From Streptomyces sp. PKU-EA00015 (GTDB taxonomy: Bacteria > Actinomycetota > Actinomycetes > Streptomycetales > Streptomycetaceae): a stretch of 64,000 nucleotides of DNA. Of this stretch, positions 1 to 8,956 are shown piece after piece. Location: assembly GCF_013387495.1 (NCBI RefSeq), contig NZ_JABZEE010000024.1, positions 124,001 to 188,000 on the forward strand, given 5' to 3'. Made by a program: the position numbers and the translations under genes. Positions within the stretch are counted from its first letter, which is position 1; every line of letters begins with the position of its first letter. The notes beneath the pieces are model-generated. The model searched no databases. It worked only from the letters and a program-made list of their open reading frames with translations, and was not told the DNA's origin.

Positions 1-867
1 TTCGGCTACACCACCCTCTCCTGCTCCTCCACCGGCAACCTCGCGGGCGCGGTCGGCGCCGCGGCGGCCCGCGCCGGCCTCCGCTCCTGCGTGTTCATCC
101 CGCACGACCTGGAGCAGGGCAAGGTCGTCATGGCCGCGGTCTACGGCGGTGAACTGGTCGGCATCGAGGGCAACTACGACGACGTCAACCGCTTCTGCTC
201 CGAGCTCATCGGGGACCCGGCCGGCGAGGGCTGGGGCTTCGTGAACGTCAACCTCCGCCCGTACTACGCCGAGGGCTCCAAGACGCTCGCGTACGAGATC
301 TGCGAGCAGCTCGGCTGGCGGCTGCCCGACCAGATCGTCATCCCGATCGCCTCCGGCTCCCAGCTCACCAAGATCGACAAGGGGCTGCAGGAGCTGATCA
401 AGCTGGGTCTCGTCGAGGACAAGCCCTACAAGATCTTCGGCGCCCAGGCCGAGGGCTGCTCCCCGGTGTCCGTCGCCTTCAAGGCGGGCCACGACGTGGT
501 CAAGCCGCAGAAGCCCGACACCATCGCCAAGTCCCTGGCGATCGGCAACCCGGCCGACGGCCCGTACGTCCTGGACATCTGCCGCCGCACCGGCGGCGCG
601 GTCGAGGACGTCACCGACGAGCAGATCGTGGACGCGATCAAGCTGCTGGCCCGCACGGAGGGCATCTTCACGGAGACCGCCGGCGGCACGACCCTCGGCG
701 TGGCGAAGAAGCTGATCGAGGCCGGTGAAATCGACCCGTCCCTGACCACGGTCGTCGTCAACACGGGTGACGGCCTCAAGACCCTCGACGCGGTGGCGCC
801 CACGACGGGTATGACCGCTGTCATCCGACCCAACCTGGACTCTTTCCGAGAGGCTGGCCTCGCATGA
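1..867 (+). CDS. thrC: Threonine synthase, C-terminal 288 residues (5' end outside window)
   Basis: PLP enzyme that converts O-phosphohomoserine to threonine in the cytoplasm. The frame is open from base 1, so the gene begins before the window; the GTG at 91 lies inside the coding sequence. The segment SCSSTGNLAGAVGAA near the start is the fold-type II loop that binds the PLP/substrate phosphate, and NTGDGLKT near residue 225 of the visible part is typical of threonine synthase C-termini. The PLP lysine is upstream and not visible. The stop overlaps the next start (ATGA, 864-867), so the carrier-protein gene is probably translationally coupled. Family assignment is secure. Confidence 0.93.
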   Translation, partial: FGYTTLSCSSTGNLAGAVGAAAARAGLRSCVFIPHDLEQGKVVMAAVYGGELVGIEGNYDDVNRFCSELIGDPAGEGWGFVNVNLRPYYAEGSKTLAYEICEQLGWRLPDQIVIPIASGSQLTKIDKGLQELIKLGLVEDKPYKIFGAQAEGCSPVSVAFKAGHDVVKPQKPDTIAKSLAIGNPADGPYVLDICRRTGGAVEDVTDEQIVDAIKLLARTEGIFTETAGGTTLGVAKKLIEAGEIDPSLTTVVVNTGDGLKTLDAVAPTTGMTAVIRPNLDSFREAGLA

Positions 868-1139
868 GCGTCAACGTCCGTATCCCCACCATCCTCCGCA
901 CGTACACGGGCGGGCAGGCCGAGGTCCCCGCGGAGGGTGCGACCCTGGCCGAGGTCATCGCGGACCTGGAGAAGAACCACACGGGCATCGCGGCCCGCGT
1001 CCTGGACGACCAGGGCAAGCTGCGCCGCTTCGTCAACGTGTACGTGAACGACGACGACGTCCGCTTCGAGCAGGGCCTGGAGACGGCGACGCCGGACGGT
1101 GCGGGCGTCTCGATCATCCCCGCCGTCGCCGGCGGCTGA
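864..1139 (+). CDS. MoaD/ThiS-family sulfur-carrier-like protein
   Basis: 91-residue beta-grasp protein. It starts VNVRIPTILRTYTGG and ends in Gly-Gly, the tail that is adenylated and thiocarboxylated in ThiS, MoaD and CysO carriers. The mycobacterial relative CysO supplies sulfide to a cysteine synthase. No partner (E1-like enzyme, CysM, Mec protease) lies in the window, so the pathway here is inferred only. The ATG overlaps the thrC stop by 4 nt and a strong terminator follows 30 nt downstream, so thrC and this gene close one transcription unit. A molybdopterin role is possible but less likely, as no moa genes are nearby. Confidence 0.85.
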   Translation: MSVNVRIPTILRTYTGGQAEVPAEGATLAEVIADLEKNHTGIAARVLDDQGKLRRFVNVYVNDDDVRFEQGLETATPDGAGVSIIPAVAGG

Positions 1140-1168
1140 TCTCCTCCGCGTCACCCCGCGTTATCGGT

Positions 1169-1203
1169 ATTGCCCCCTCCGCGAGAGAAGCGGAGGGGGC
1201 AAT
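1169..1203 (+). terminator. Rho-independent-type terminator after thrC-moaD
   Basis: Perfect 14-bp inverted repeat ATTGCCCCCTCCGC / GCGGAGGGGGCAAT with a 7-nt loop. There is no T-tract, as is usual in Streptomyces. Confidence 0.85.
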
Positions 1204-1546
1204 TCTGCATGGTTGAGCGCGGTAGAGTCTGGGAAGCCCCCTCCGCCGGCCGCTCGGCAATGCGTTCCGCGCTCCACGAGAATGCGCCAAAGTAAGCGAT
1301 CGAATTGCGTCGAAAGTGGCACTTTGCCGGGCCCGACTTGCCCCGGAATTCAATGAATTCGCATGAATCGGCCGATCGGTCCTGCCCAGATTTCTCGTCC
1401 GATTGACCTGTTGCAGAGGGCAGTTGGGCAGATACATTCAGCCGCGGTCGACGCGTTCCGGCGCACACCCCTCCTGCTGGGGTGAGGTCTGACCCGGGTC
1501 CGCGAAGTGCGGTCCTGTGCAAGGGCCAGTAATAGGGGAGTTAGGC
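1204..1546 (+). promoter_or_regulatory. Long, relatively AT-richer leader of the cold-shock gene
   Basis: 343 bases without a credible gene. The base composition is clearly less GC-rich than the flanks (for example around 1290-1410), which suits a promoter plus a structured leader. I found no convincing -35/-10 pair. Cold-shock genes in other bacteria carry long thermosensing leaders; that role here is inference only. Confidence 0.4.
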
Positions 1547-1750
1547 ATGGCTCAGGGCACCGTCAAGTGGTTCAACGCGGAGAAGGGGTACGGCTTCATC
1601 GCGGTCGACGGTGGTGCGGATGTTTTCGTCCACTACAGTGCGATCCAGATGGACGGATACCGCACCCTTGAAGAGGGTCAGCGAGTCGAGTTCGAGATCT
1701 CGCAGGGCCAGAAGGGTCCGCAGGCTGACATGGTCAAGCTCGCCGTCTGA
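1547..1750 (+). CDS. Cold-shock protein (CspA/ScoF family)
   Basis: 67-residue single-domain nucleic-acid-binding protein (OB fold). RNP1 is seen as KGYGFI and RNP2 as VFVHYS, preceded by the usual TVKWFN start. It acts as an RNA chaperone or antiterminator in the cytoplasm. Start chosen at the ATG at 1547 because AGGGGAG sits 6 nt upstream; an upstream in-frame GTG at 1517 would add an unrelated N-terminus. Flanked by terminators on both sides, so it is monocistronic. Confidence 0.95.
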   Translation: MAQGTVKWFNAEKGYGFIAVDGGADVFVHYSAIQMDGYRTLEEGQRVEFEISQGQKGPQADMVKLAV

Positions 1751-1791
1751 TCCAACTGATCCAGGCGCGTTCGGCCACCGACGCAGTCACA

Positions 1792-1836
1792 CACGAGGGG
1801 TCCGCATCCCGCAGACGGGGATGCGGGCCCCTCGTG
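1792..1836 (+). terminator. Terminator after cold-shock gene
   Basis: 19-bp inverted repeat starting CACGAGGGG and ending CCCCTCGTG, with one G.T pair and a 7-nt loop. Confidence 0.85.
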
Positions 1837-1867
1837 CGTGTTCCGTGGGTCCGATGCGGGGGAGGCG

Positions 1868-1897
1868 CTTGCACTCTCAGGGGTCGAGTGCTAATCA
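1868..1897 (+). promoter_or_regulatory. groEL promoter overlapping the first CIRCE element
   Basis: CIRCE 1 (1868-1894) reads CTTGCACTC-N9-GAGTGCTAA, the HrcA operator. It coincides with a promoter: -35 TTGCAC (1869-1874), 17-nt spacer, -10 TAATCA (1892-1897). HrcA bound here would block RNA polymerase, giving heat-inducible groEL. Confidence 0.85.
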
Positions 1898-1902
1898 TTG
1901 CG

Positions 1903-1929
1903 TTAGCACTCTCCCAGTGAGAGTGACAG
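1903..1929 (+). promoter_or_regulatory. Second CIRCE element of groEL
   Basis: TTAGCACTC-N9-GAGTGACAG. The left arm is perfect and the right arm is degenerate (consensus GAGTGCTAA). It lies just downstream of the -10, over the transcription start, and spaces with CIRCE 1 as a tandem HrcA operator. Confidence 0.8.
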
Positions 1930-1949
1930 AACTTGGATCGGGTCGGTGA

Positions 1950-3680
<1,731 letters not shown>

Positions 3681-3716
3681 TCCTTCGCGGATCGGCAGTT
3701 CGGAAGCTGTACGGAC

Positions 3717-3753
3717 CGAGGGCGGCACCCCACTCCCAGGGGTGCCGCCCTCG
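3717..3753 (+). terminator. groEL terminator
   Basis: Perfect 15-bp stem CGAGGGCGGCACCCC / GGGGTGCCGCCCTCG with a 7-nt loop. It also lies in the path of the convergent toxin gene. Confidence 0.88.
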
Positions 3754-3779
3754 GGCGTTCCCGGAGGCGGCACTCCTCC

Positions 3780-4040
3780 TCAGCGCTCGTAGTGGTAACG
3801 GCAGGCGGCGACGCGCATTTCGTCGTCGACGACTTTGTAGACGAGGCGGTGCTCGTCGGTGATGCGGCGGGACCAGTAGCCCTGGAAGCCGTGCTTCAAT
3901 GGCTCGGGCTTGCCGATGCCCTCGTTGCCATTGCGGGCGATGTCCTGGAGCAGGGTGTCGATCCGCTCGAGGATCTTGCGGTCCTGGGCCTGCCACCAGA
4001 CATAGTCCGCCCAACTCGACTCGTCCCAGACGAACTTCAT
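3780..4040 (-). CDS. yoeB: YoeB/Txe-family toxin
   Basis: 86-residue ribosome-dependent mRNA endonuclease of the RelE superfamily. It begins MKFVWDESSWADYVWW and ends with the diagnostic ACRYHYER tail, where the His and Tyr are catalytic in E. coli YoeB; the central WSRRITDEHRLVYKV segment is also characteristic. The start overlaps the antitoxin stop by 4 nt, so the pair is coupled. Length and motifs match active members, so there is no sign of decay. Confidence 0.93.
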   Translation of the reverse strand: MKFVWDESSWADYVWWQAQDRKILERIDTLLQDIARNGNEGIGKPEPLKHGFQGYWSRRITDEHRLVYKVVDDEMRVAACRYHYER

Positions 4041-4288
4041 TCGGCAAGCTCCCGAATCGTGCCGCCGCCGTTCTCCAGCCGGTCGATGGACGCCAGCAGG
4101 CGCCGGGCGTTCTCGGGGCTGCGCAGAAGGTAGGCCGTCTCCTTCAAGGACTCGTACTCCGCGAGCGCCACGATCACCACCGGCTCGCGGCCGGACCGTG
4201 TCACTATGACCTCTTCCCGGTCGTCGACCACCGCGTTGAGCGTCTCGGCGTACTTCGCCCGGGACTCTGTGTAGGTCATGGTGCGCAT
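4037..4288 (-). CDS. yefM: YefM/Phd-family antitoxin
   Basis: 83-residue antitoxin that neutralises YoeB and represses its own operon. The N-terminus MTYTESRAKYAETLNAVVDD is the DNA-binding Phd/YefM fold, with VTRSGREPVVIVALAEYESL next. The acidic C-terminal half should wrap the toxin. First gene of the two-gene operon; the palindromic sequence 14-41 nt upstream is the likely autoregulatory operator. The start could be the Met three codons in (MTYTES) instead of MRTMTY. Confidence 0.93.
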   Translation of the reverse strand: MRTMTYTESRAKYAETLNAVVDDREEVIVTRSGREPVVIVALAEYESLKETAYLLRSPENARRLLASIDRLENGGGTIRELAE

Positions 4289-4301
4289 CGTCGACTCCCT
4301 C

Positions 4302-4329
4302 TTCTGTACAAAATCCTGTACGTACAGAA
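4302..4329 (-). promoter_or_regulatory. Candidate YefM operator
   Basis: TTCTGTAC...GTACAGAA inverted repeat (4302-4309 / 4322-4329) containing the 12-bp palindrome CTGTACGTACAG (4316-4327) and a TGTACA hexamer (4305-4310). E. coli YefM-YoeB binds TGTACA palindromes, so this is a good operator candidate directly upstream of the antitoxin. Confidence 0.7.
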
Positions 4330-4382
4330 AGCCGTACGTGAGGGGTGAGTGTGAAGCAAGGCGGTCAGGCGGTGAGCTCTCC

Positions 4383-5225
4383 TCACGGAAGCGCTTTCCG
4401 CTCGTGGCCCGCCGCCGCGCGGGCCAGGGTCGCCAGGGCGTGGACGCGGGCCGGGGGGAGCGTCGGGGGTGGGGTCGTGCGGGCGCCTCGGCAGCGGGCG
4501 CACTTGCCGGACCGCAGGTCTCCCGCGCCGGCCGGGCGTCCGCACTCGGCGCATTCGAGGATGCGGACCGGGCGGGGCTTCGGTGGCGGTGCGGGTGGGA
4601 GCTTGTCGATCAGGCGGCGGCGGGCGAGGGCTGCAGGGTGGTGGACCGGGACCGGGAGGCCGTCCGTGAGCGCGTGCACCACCTGCCGCTCGGTGGCCTC
4701 CCGGGCGAACCACTCGTCCACCAGCGGCGCGAGGGCCGTGCAGTCGGCGTGGGACAGCGACATCACCGGGTTCGTCCGGCCCAGTGCGGCCAGCAGGATG
4801 TATGCGCGTGAGCGGGTGGGCCGACGTCTGTCGGCCTCCTCGGGCGGGACGTCGCCCTTCGCGTACGCCGCCCACCATGCGTCGTCCCGCGCGGTACGGG
4901 ACCACCACGTGCGGGTGACCCACTGTGTGCTGCCCGAGGCCACCGTGACCGCCTCCAGGCCGCGGCGCAGATGGCCCGCCGCGATCAGGTGGTTGAGCGC
5001 CTTCCCGACTGCCGTCTGGCCGTACGGGGTGTACTTGGCCAGCGTCTTCACAGAGATGTCGCTGTTGTCCGGCAGCCTGTCGATGTACGCGGCGATCGCC
5101 CCCTCGCGGGGCGGGAGGTGCGTGAAGTCGTCGGCGGTACGGGGAAGTTGGTCGGAAACCGTCCGTTTGCCGTAGCCGGGGTTGGCGAGGGGGTGCGGGG
5201 CAGCACTAAGCTGGATGTCATCCAT
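4383..5225 (-). CDS. Winged-helix / zinc-ribbon putative DNA-binding protein
   Basis: 280 residues. The N-terminal part (about 38-85) reads as a winged helix-turn-helix (ISVKTLAKYTPYGQTAVGKA), of the kind seen in MarR/replication-initiator-like proteins. Residues about 222-245 carry two CxxC pairs (ECAECG ... KCARC), a zinc ribbon. The middle has Trp-rich stretches and no recognisable enzyme motif. No target is known; I infer a cytoplasmic regulator common in Streptomyces. It lies 94 nt upstream (in genome order) of the YefM/YoeB operon on the same strand, with the operator between them. A terminator separates it from the DUF397 module behind. Confidence 0.75.
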   Translation of the reverse strand: MDDIQLSAAPHPLANPGYGKRTVSDQLPRTADDFTHLPPREGAIAAYIDRLPDNSDISVKTLAKYTPYGQTAVGKALNHLIAAGHLRRGLEAVTVASGSTQWVTRTWWSRTARDDAWWAAYAKGDVPPEEADRRRPTRSRAYILLAALGRTNPVMSLSHADCTALAPLVDEWFAREATERQVVHALTDGLPVPVHHPAALARRRLIDKLPPAPPPKPRPVRILECAECGRPAGAGDLRSGKCARCRGARTTPPPTLPPARVHALATLARAAAGHERKALP

Positions 5226-5255
5226 GGGATCGCTCGATTCGATCTCGATGGTCAG

Positions 5256-5288
5256 ACCCCCGCAGGTGTTCCCGCACCTGTCGGGGGT
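5256..5288 (-). terminator. Hairpin terminator of the DUF397 module
   Basis: ACCCCCGCAGGTG / CACCTG-T-CGGGGGT inverted repeat (one bulged base, about 6-nt loop) between DUF397 (upstream on minus strand) and the winged-helix gene. It could also act as an attenuator for the latter, whose start is 30 nt further. Confidence 0.6.
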
Positions 5289-5450
5289 TGTTCGTTTATC
5301 GGAACGCTAGAGCGTGATGACGCTCCGTGGCAAGTCGGTCGCGGAAAGTCCGCGTGCATGTCAACCGGCAGGGTGGGAGGGTGGGTTGAGGCCCTTTCTC
5401 CCCTTCCGCAGAAAAGGCGCTCGGCTCTCGACGCCCGAGATCCGGGACGG

Positions 5451-5660
5451 TTACGCGCGCTTGAGGTCCGCGACGAAGGCCGACCAGGCGGCGGCCGGGA
5501 AGACCAGGCGCGGGCCGTCGGGGTTCTTGGAGTCGCGGACAGGGACGATGCCGGGGTGGGCGGTGGTGACCTCCACGCAGTTGCCGCCGCTGCCGTCGCT
5601 GTAGCTGGACTTGAGCCAGACTGCCGTCGTCAGGTCGTACTCAGGACTGCTGGTCTTCAT
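5451..5660 (-). CDS. DUF397 protein
   Basis: 69 residues with the family pattern WLKSSYSDGSGGNCVEV ... VRDSKNPDGPRLVF ... WSAFVADLK. DUF397 proteins accompany XRE-DUF5753 regulators in Streptomyces development-associated modules (WhiJ/BldB-type loci), where the small partner is thought to counteract the regulator. The start lies 20 nt inside the upstream regulator gene (overlap 5641-5660), so the two are coupled. Confidence 0.9.
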   Translation of the reverse strand: MKTSSPEYDLTTAVWLKSSYSDGSGGNCVEVTTAHPGIVPVRDSKNPDGPRLVFPAAAWSAFVADLKRA

Positions 5661-6483
5661 GTGTGTAATCCTCCGCCACTGACTCGATCAGGGCCAAGGA
5701 TGATTCCGGCGACAGTGCGCTGGCCCCGAGCAGATCGTAGGCCAGCTGGTGGCGTCTGACCGTGGCTGGATAGTCCTCCAACTGGCCGGTGCCAGGGCCC
5801 TCGAGATAGGCGAGCGGGGGTGCGTCGGGGAAGCTCATCAGCTTGAGAGCGCCGCCCATGGACGCGTGTGCTCCAGCGTCGAAGGTCAGCACCTGCACGA
5901 TGATGCGATGACGCCGTGCCAGCCCCGCCACATGTCGCAGGGCGTCTGCCGTCACGGACGTGCCGCCGACCTTGCGGCGTAACACCGCCTCGTCCAACAC
6001 CGCCCACAACAAGGGCTTTGTCGGATCAGCCAGCAGGCGGGCGCGGTCGAGTCTCGCCTCCACCAGCTCGTCAATGACGTCCTCCGGGGCTGTCGGCTGG
6101 TATGCACGGAACACTTCTCGCGCATACGCCTCTGTCTGCAGCAATCCGGGAATCAGCAGCGGCGCGTACTCCCTGATCGTCTCCGCCATCGCCTCCGCCT
6201 CCGCCGCCTCCGCGAAGTGGTCCGGGTAGCGCGACTTGTTGGACACCTCGCAGTTGCGCGTGAAGAAGTCCTCCGTACCCAACACCTCGTCCAGTTGGAC
6301 CGCGTGCTCGCGCAGGATGCGGCGTGTGCCCGCCTCCATCTGGCCGATGTAGGAGCCGCTCACGAACAGCGGTCGGCCCAACTCGTCCTGGGTGAGGCCG
6401 GCCTTTATGCGGGCGTGGCGCAGTTCCGCGCCGAGCAGTGCCCGGGGTGAGGTGGACGGGTCGAGATCCTTGGGTCCGGGCAT
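5641..6483 (-). CDS. XRE helix-turn-helix regulator with DUF5753 domain
   Basis: 280 residues. Residues about 15-70 form a Cro/CI helix-turn-helix (LGAELRHARIKAGLTQDELG, then SGSYIGQMEAG). The rest is the DUF5753 effector domain (IPGLLQTEAYAREVFRAY, later DEAVLRRKVGG). Members of this family act with DUF397 partners in control of differentiation or antibiotic production; the target here is unknown. It lies upstream of, and overlaps, DUF397. A small gene pair starts 97 nt away on the opposite strand, so the intergenic region at 6484-6580 is likely a shared regulatory region. Confidence 0.9.
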   Translation of the reverse strand: MPGPKDLDPSTSPRALLGAELRHARIKAGLTQDELGRPLFVSGSYIGQMEAGTRRILREHAVQLDEVLGTEDFFTRNCEVSNKSRYPDHFAEAAEAEAMAETIREYAPLLIPGLLQTEAYAREVFRAYQPTAPEDVIDELVEARLDRARLLADPTKPLLWAVLDEAVLRRKVGGTSVTADALRHVAGLARRHRIIVQVLTFDAGAHASMGGALKLMSFPDAPPLAYLEGPGTGQLEDYPATVRRHQLAYDLLGASALSPESSLALIESVAEDYTHEDQQS

Positions 6484-6580
6484 GGTGCAACTCCTGGATC
6501 AGCAGGTCGCGTTGTTGGGCCGCTGTCTCTTCCCAGGCTAGCGAGACGCGCACACGCTGGGTGAGGAAAGCGAACACTCG

Positions 6581-6820
6581 GTGGTGGAGGTGCCAGGCAT
6601 GGTGGATGCGGTGCGATCGGCGGAGCGGCTGCGGGCCGCCGAGGAGGTGGTCGCCCAGCTCAGGGACGGGCTCCACGTGGTGTCGGTGGCACTCCCGTCG
6701 CTGCGGGTCGACCTCGTCTCGCTCGCGAGCGAGATGCCGTGTCCGCTGGTGGACCTGGGGCGTTGCAACCTCGACACGGCGCTGCGACTGGCCGCCGTTC
6801 TGCAGGGGCTCGAGAAATGA
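6581..6820 (+). CDS. Small conserved-type hypothetical protein (79 aa)
   Basis: 79 residues starting at GTG 6581 with AGGAAAG ten bases upstream; an ATG at 6599 is an alternative. Sequence is mostly helical (AERLRAAEEVVAQLRDGL) followed by LVDLGRCNLDTALRLAAVL. No family recognised. It is divergent from the XRE-DUF5753 gene and overlaps the next ORF by 4 nt, a layout often seen at such Streptomyces modules, so I infer it belongs to the same module. Confidence 0.75.
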   Translation: MVEVPGMVDAVRSAERLRAAEEVVAQLRDGLHVVSVALPSLRVDLVSLASEMPCPLVDLGRCNLDTALRLAAVLQGLEK

Positions 6821-7035
6821 CGGCCGACGTCCCGGAGCTCGGGGCCTACGCCGTCGACGCGCGCGACGGGCGGGTGGGTGTGGTGATGGGGTGGGTCGGT
6901 ACGTATGTCCAATTGCGGCCGCCGGGCGGGGGCCGGGAGTGGGACTGCCCGCCCGGGGACGTACGGCCGGCCCCGCCCGCGGACATCGTGCGCGCCCGGG
7001 TGCGGGAGCGGAACGCGGAGGGCCGGCTGCCGTAG
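6817..7035 (+). CDS. Small hypothetical protein (72 aa)
   Basis: 72 residues, ATG overlapping the previous stop (ATGA at 6817). It reads GAYAVDARDGRVGVVMGWVG then YVQLRPPGGGREWDCP, suggesting a small SH3-like beta fold, though this is only an impression. It ends 3 nt before the convergent kinase gene stop. Function unknown; probably co-translated with the 79-residue protein. Confidence 0.75.
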   Translation: MTADVPELGAYAVDARDGRVGVVMGWVGTYVQLRPPGGGREWDCPPGDVRPAPPADIVRARVRERNAEGRLP

Positions 7036-7038
7036 CGG

Positions 7039-8913
7039 TCAGGAGTTGCGCCAGAGCTGCGCCGTTTGGGAGGGGTTGCAGGAGGTCGACTCGAAGCCGA
7101 TGGAGCTGGACATCGCCAGGCAGGTCTTGTCGGCGACGTTCTGCAGGGTGTGGCCGTTCGGCTTCGTCGCGGTGACCTGCCATGCCTGGGCCTCGGAGCC
7201 GTTGCATTCCACGATCGCGATCCCCGCGTAGCTCCGGGATTCGATACAACGGCCGGTGCCCTGGCTGACCAGGCGGAATGTGCCGCCCGAGACCGATGTG
7301 TACGTCCACCGATAACTCATGGTGGTCCCGTTGCCCGACGGCGCGCCGCACACCGAGTTGGAGACGGAGGAGCCGGAGTAGGCGGAGTACGAGTCCGCCA
7401 GGCACCGGCCCGTCGAGGCGCCCCTGAGCAGGTGTGTTCCCGAGGGCGCGGGCTGGGCCGGAGGCTTGTCCCCGTCCCCGCTGCCGGAGTCGCCCGAGCC
7501 GCTCGAACCGCCGGAGCCGGAACCGTCGGAGCCGGTCGAGCCTCCGGCTGCGTTGCCGGCGCCGGCGTCTCCCGTGTCGTCGTCCCCGCCACCGCCTGGG
7601 GTGCCCGGGGAAGCGGGCGACGAGCTCGATCCCGGCTGGGAACCCGGAGGGCGGGACGACGGCGGGGTGGGCTTCGGCGACCGCCCGCCTGCCGCCGACT
7701 CGGAGGGCGGGACGACGGCCGTCGGCGCCGAGGGACCGGGGCCCGCGCCCTCGGAAGAGCCGTCGAAGGGGCCGAGGACGAGGGTGAGGGTCGTGCCCAC
7801 GACCACCACGACGGGCACTGCGAGGAACAGCACGCGGGTGCGGCGCTCACGCGGTTTGCGGGAGGCCGGGCCGGCCGCCTCGGCCGGGGGTGTGTCGGGT
7901 TCCGTCGATCCGGGTCCGCGCGCCGGCCGCGGGGTCTCGGGGCCCGGCGACTTGGGCTCGGGCCCGACGGCCGGCGGCGGGTTCGCGGCGAAGGCGGCCC
8001 GCTCGGTGATCCGGTCCATGACGGCCGGGGGCCAGGGCGAGGTCGTCGCGGCGGGCACGTGACCTCGGGCGCGGTCGAACAGTTCGGCCGCCGTGGGCCG
8101 TTGGGAGGGATCCTTGGCGAGGCACGACTCGACGACGGCCGACAGCTCGGGGTCGGTGTCGGGCAGCCGGCCGAGGTCGGCATCGGTGTGGACGATGCGG
8201 TAGAGCAGGTCGGGCCCGGATCCGTCGCCGAACGGCGGACGTCCGTTCGCCGCGTACAGCAGCAGGCTGCCGAGCGCGAACACGTCCGCGGCAGGGGACA
8301 ACCGGCGGTCGGCCACGGCCTGTTCCGGTGCCATGTACGCCGGTGTGCCGATGACCATGCCCGTCCGCGTCAGCCTGCTCTGGTCGGCCGCCCGCGCCAC
8401 GCCGAAGTCGATGAGCGTCAGGCCGTCGAGGGTCAGCATGACGTTGGAGGGCTTCAGGTCGCGGTGCACCATGTCGGCGGCGTGCACGGCGCGGAGGCCG
8501 TCCGCCGCGTCGCGCAGCAGCCGCCAGAGACTGTCGACCGGCAGCGGGCCGCCGTGCAGGCGCAGCGCCTCGCTCAGGGTGATCCCGGGGATGTACTCCG
8601 TGGCGAACCACGGCGGTTGCACGACGCGGTCACTGGCGAGCAGCCGCGCGCTGACCCCGGCGGGCAGCCTCGCCAGGTTGTCGAGCTCGTGCCCGAAGTG
8701 GCGCAGGAAGTCGTGGTCCTCGGCGAGGGCGGGCAGCACCTGCTTGACCGCCGCGTACCGCCCCGCCGCCGTACCGAGGTAGACCCGGCCCATGCCGCCC
8801 GAGCCGAGGACGCCGAGCAGGGCGAACGAGCCGATCCGCCGCGGATCCGACGGCTCGAGAGGCTTCGCCCCGCTGCCGCTCACATCAGAGTGATCTTCTA
8901 ATCCCCCGTGCAT
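7039..8913 (-). CDS. Receptor-type Ser/Thr protein kinase with C-terminal ricin-type beta-trefoil
   Basis: 624 residues. The N-terminal kinase domain has the P-loop GSGGMGRVY (about 37-45), ATP-binding Lys57, HRDLKPSN (150-157), DFG (169-171) and APEQ, so it should be active. A Pro/Arg-rich linker leads to one membrane helix near 357-380 (VLFLAVPVVVVVGTTLTLVL). Then comes a Gly/Ser/Pro-rich extracellular stalk and, from about residue 490, a beta-trefoil with ricin-type repeats (TGRCLADS, TGRCIESR, DKTCLAMSS). I infer a membrane receptor whose lectin-like module senses a carbohydrate outside. Start at ATG 8913 chosen because a longer frame (to 9078) would overlap the upstream MFS gene; a GTG at 8883 is also possible. 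Confidence 0.9.
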   Translation of the reverse strand: MHGGLEDHSDVSGSGAKPLEPSDPRRIGSFALLGVLGSGGMGRVYLGTAAGRYAAVKQVLPALAEDHDFLRHFGHELDNLARLPAGVSARLLASDRVVQPPWFATEYIPGITLSEALRLHGGPLPVDSLWRLLRDAADGLRAVHAADMVHRDLKPSNVMLTLDGLTLIDFGVARAADQSRLTRTGMVIGTPAYMAPEQAVADRRLSPAADVFALGSLLLYAANGRPPFGDGSGPDLLYRIVHTDADLGRLPDTDPELSAVVESCLAKDPSQRPTAAELFDRARGHVPAATTSPWPPAVMDRITERAAFAANPPPAVGPEPKSPGPETPRPARGPGSTEPDTPPAEAAGPASRKPRERRTRVLFLAVPVVVVVGTTLTLVLGPFDGSSEGAGPGPSAPTAVVPPSESAAGGRSPKPTPPSSRPPGSQPGSSSSPASPGTPGGGGDDDTGDAGAGNAAGGSTGSDGSGSGGSSGSGDSGSGDGDKPPAQPAPSGTHLLRGASTGRCLADSYSAYSGSSVSNSVCGAPSGNGTTMSYRWTYTSVSGGTFRLVSQGTGRCIESRSYAGIAIVECNGSEAQAWQVTATKPNGHTLQNVADKTCLAMSSSIGFESTSCNPSQTAQLWRNS

Positions 8914-8956
8914 GGCCGACAGGCTAGCGGAGAGCGGACCCGTCTCCGCACCCTCC

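Noticed and set aside
1403..1428. TTGACC ... GATACA as a promoter of the cold-shock gene
   Set aside because: The spacer is 22 nt, too long for a housekeeping promoter; no better pairing was found.
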